A stretch of 64,000 nt of DNA, from contig NC_083597.1 in assembly GCF_020882245.1 (NCBI RefSeq), positions 38,232,652 to 38,296,651 of the forward strand, given 5' to 3'. Below, piece after piece: positions 61,550-64,000 of the stretch (its first letter is position 1; the number at the start of each line of letters is the position of its first letter). The position numbers were made by a program, and so were the translations under genes. This DNA comes from Rhopalosiphum padi. Taxonomy: Eukaryota; Arthropoda; Insecta; Hemiptera; Aphididae. The notes below the pieces were generated by a model. That model was not told the origin of the DNA. It searched no databases and was given only the letters and a program-made list of their open reading frames with translations.

Positions 61550-64000
61550 TAATAAAAACATTGTTATAGTAGACGTTTATGAATTAAATAATGTCTGTTC
61601 GGCTTTCTATACCTACCAATAAAATTAATAAAAATAGACGGTATTTTTTTTCAAGTGGACCAAAACTATTGTGTGTTATATTATTCAATATGATTAATTT
61701 TTGATAAATATAATATTTTCAACCACTCGCCGTTTTTATTAAAACGCTATAAGTTTTCATTTTTAAATAGCTAATTTTCATTTTTATTTATTTAGTTAGC
61801 TGTAACTGTAAACAATTACAATATTTATTAACAAGTGGCACAAAAAAAAAAAAATCAAAATTTTCAGAAATTATAATTTATTATTGTGACGTCGTTTATT
61901 AAATATTGATTATGATATTTTTTTCAAAGTTTATATTGAACACGTTTTCGTTTAACAAATAAATATGAAACGTTTGAAAAGACGTTTACCGAGAATTGAG
62001 TGGCGTACCCGGTATTCTGTAGGTGAAGTATTTTAAGTGATTACTAATAAAACTTTTAGAGCGTATGACAGAAAAAGCTGTCACGTACATGACTGACTAA
62101 AAACGAAGAAAAAACGAATCGTTGTAAAACTAATAAACTAAACGCCATTCTGCCTTTTCAAATTTAAAATAAATAAATAGAATCACATTAATATTACTCG
62201 TTTCAGGTTTGATTATGTATCTACTCGGAAAAGTAAAAAAAAAAAAAAAAAAAATTACATTTTTAAATGCTCATGGTTTACGTGAATAGAATGATACGTG
62301 CGCAGAATCTGATGTTTCATAAAAATCTTCGACGGACGACAATCGAAAAACTGTACGTCGTAAACAAATCATTTTTTTTTTAAGTAATATATGTAGATAT
62401 ATATATATATATATATATATTGATGCTATAATTTTAATAATGTTTATAGGTTTTTCGATCGTGTGTTTACAGACTACACGCTGTGAAAAAATAAACAAAC
62501 TTCCAGTCTCTACAAAAACGGACGTCAACAGGTATTCAAATAATCAAATATCATATATTATTTATCGTGTGTTTAGGACCGCACTGCAATAGCAGTTCCA
62601 CAATAATAACTGTGCAGTAGTAGACCCTTCTTTGGTTTGTTCAGTTTTTTAATAAACTGTTTGCAATATTTACCTACGACTGTATTAATATATTATGCTT
62701 TTAACTATTACGTATATGCTGTTTCGTAAATAATTTGGACTTGATGTGCTGGAACCTTTGTGTTACTATTGTAAAATTTATTTGATTTATTTTTCCCCCT
62801 CTCATCGTTATATTTGTATTGTATTTATATGCGCAACTTTCAAACAAATACACTTTTAATTTGTGTAAATCGAGTGTAATCGTAATGTTTTTAATAATCT
62901 CTGCACTATACAATGGCCACCACTGCGTATTCAAATACCCAAATGGCAAATGGTTATACGGTTTTAGCAGCCAGTGCGTTAGGATAACGAACAATTTTAG
63001 GCTGCCGACGATTAAAATCAACGTGAGTTAATAATTTTTTATATTCCGCTTATTTACTTTATAGAAGTTTGGGTGATTCTTAATAAATAAAAAAAAGATA
63101 GCAGAAACGTTATGTCGATTAAAATTAATTCTAAAATCCGAGCGTTTATGTTCATTATTTCAATGTTTACGGCCAAATATATTATTTAACAGTGAACGAA
63201 TATTCTTGCTTTAATATTTCACGAATCAGGCGTTTAGGGCAAGGAACTTGATGAATTTGATTTTTTTTTTTTTGCTTTTGCTCTAATGCGTTGTTTTCTT
63301 TATACAAAACGTATTCACGGGATGTAGAATATTTAATGGTATAATTTTTATTTTGAATTTAATGGAAATTAGAACTATACACTATACTATATAGTCTATA
63401 ATTGTAAGTAATTACTTATAATATTTTTTAGATAACATTCGGTAGTGTCATGCGTTTTATACTTTCTAAGGTAGTATTTATAACGCGTTTTTTTGTTAAT
63501 AACTCATAATATTCAAAAAGTTTCTAAAATAATCATAAAGTATTTAATATTCAAAATATATTTACGACTTTAGACATTACGATTGTGATAAATCAAATAT
63601 TTCTTTTTTAATCTTTTAATTATAATATATTATTATAAGGGTATGGCTAAACGAAGGACATTGGATATTTAGTGAATACATAATTAAATTACCTTAACGG
63701 GAGGCCGTATTAACACGGCGAATCGTGTAGGCAATTTTGCAGCATTCATGCGTAGCACAAGCTCACATAATAAATCGAAAAGAAAATAACATTATCGGAT
63801 TAGCTGCATGCTGTTTTATCAATAAACCTCAATGACTAAATTATAGTTGAAATTACGTTGAACGTTTCTCGGGTGAAATGCATAAATGGTCCTAAACCCA
63901 CGGGGTGGTTAATCCTGCTGAAAGAAAACCTTCAAAATCCTCAAACCAGTTTGTTTCACTATAACAAGAGATTATATTGAAATAATCTTAGAGATTAAAT
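61550..64000. other. AT-rich spacer to the window end
   Basis: A 20-base A run at 62235-62254 and (TA)n at 62397-62420. At 62819-63022 a frame on the plus strand containing HHCVFKYPNGKWLYGFSSQC ends at AAC|GTGAGT, a fair donor, but the opposite strand is also open (62701-63021), so it is only noted. The last 400 bp show no defined feature. Confidence 0.4.

Noticed and set aside
62701..63031. Frame with HHCVFKYPNGKWLYGF and a GTGAGT donor versus a 106-codon minus frame
   Set aside because: Mutually exclusive and without any acceptor or recognised domain.

Overview
The window looks like nuclear DNA of an insect, most likely an aphid. It is strongly AT-rich and full of short AATATTATAATATT-type palindromes and TACCTA/TAGGTA words. 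Eukaryotic GT/AG splice-like signals are present, as are insect-type non-LTR retrotransposon remnants and hAT, pogo and other MITE-like elements. There are no bacterial operons, rRNA genes, convincing tRNA genes or CRISPR arrays. The aphid assignment is inference from base composition and repeat style, not from a recognised gene.

No complete, recognisable protein-coding gene lies in the window. Most of it is intergenic or intronic. At the left edge (1-78) there is a short open frame ending in a good donor, probably the end of an exon of a rightward gene; several weak candidate terminal exons follow (7063-7180, 7908-8045, 11400-11461). Other low-confidence reading frames sit at 28322-28486, 41173-41346, 45624-45947, 46075-46452, 48810-49079, 55511-55830 (two exon-like pieces around a 54-nt intron) and 59984-60310 (a hydrophobic frame ending at a donor).

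Three CpG-rich islands stand out from the AT-rich background: 29215-29830 (with a CRE site overlapping an insect initiator and followed by a splice donor on +), 37190-37600 (with a G-quadruplex-prone minus strand) and 41750-42430 (with a TATA box and donors that suit a minus-strand first exon). They are the best promoter or 5'-exon candidates.

The best-supported content is mobile DNA. It includes a 992-bp hAT foldback element with a perfect 8-bp target duplication (52201-53192), whose inner arms of about 190 bp would form a long hairpin. There is also a small hAT MITE (12096-12263), a probable hAT MITE (54691-55140) and isolated hAT-like ends near 2913, 38004 and 41165. A TA-flanked pogo-like element (60831-61549) carries a broken CENP-B-type N-terminus. 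Three diverged MITEs share one terminal signature (8132-8545, 35650-36042, 49905-50682). Three 5'-truncated non-LTR retrotransposon 3' ends (24930-25420 minus, 43960-44710 plus, 58915-59350 minus) and one RTE/SINE-like tail (47991-48455) complete the set. The remainder is microsatellites and AT-rich spacer.
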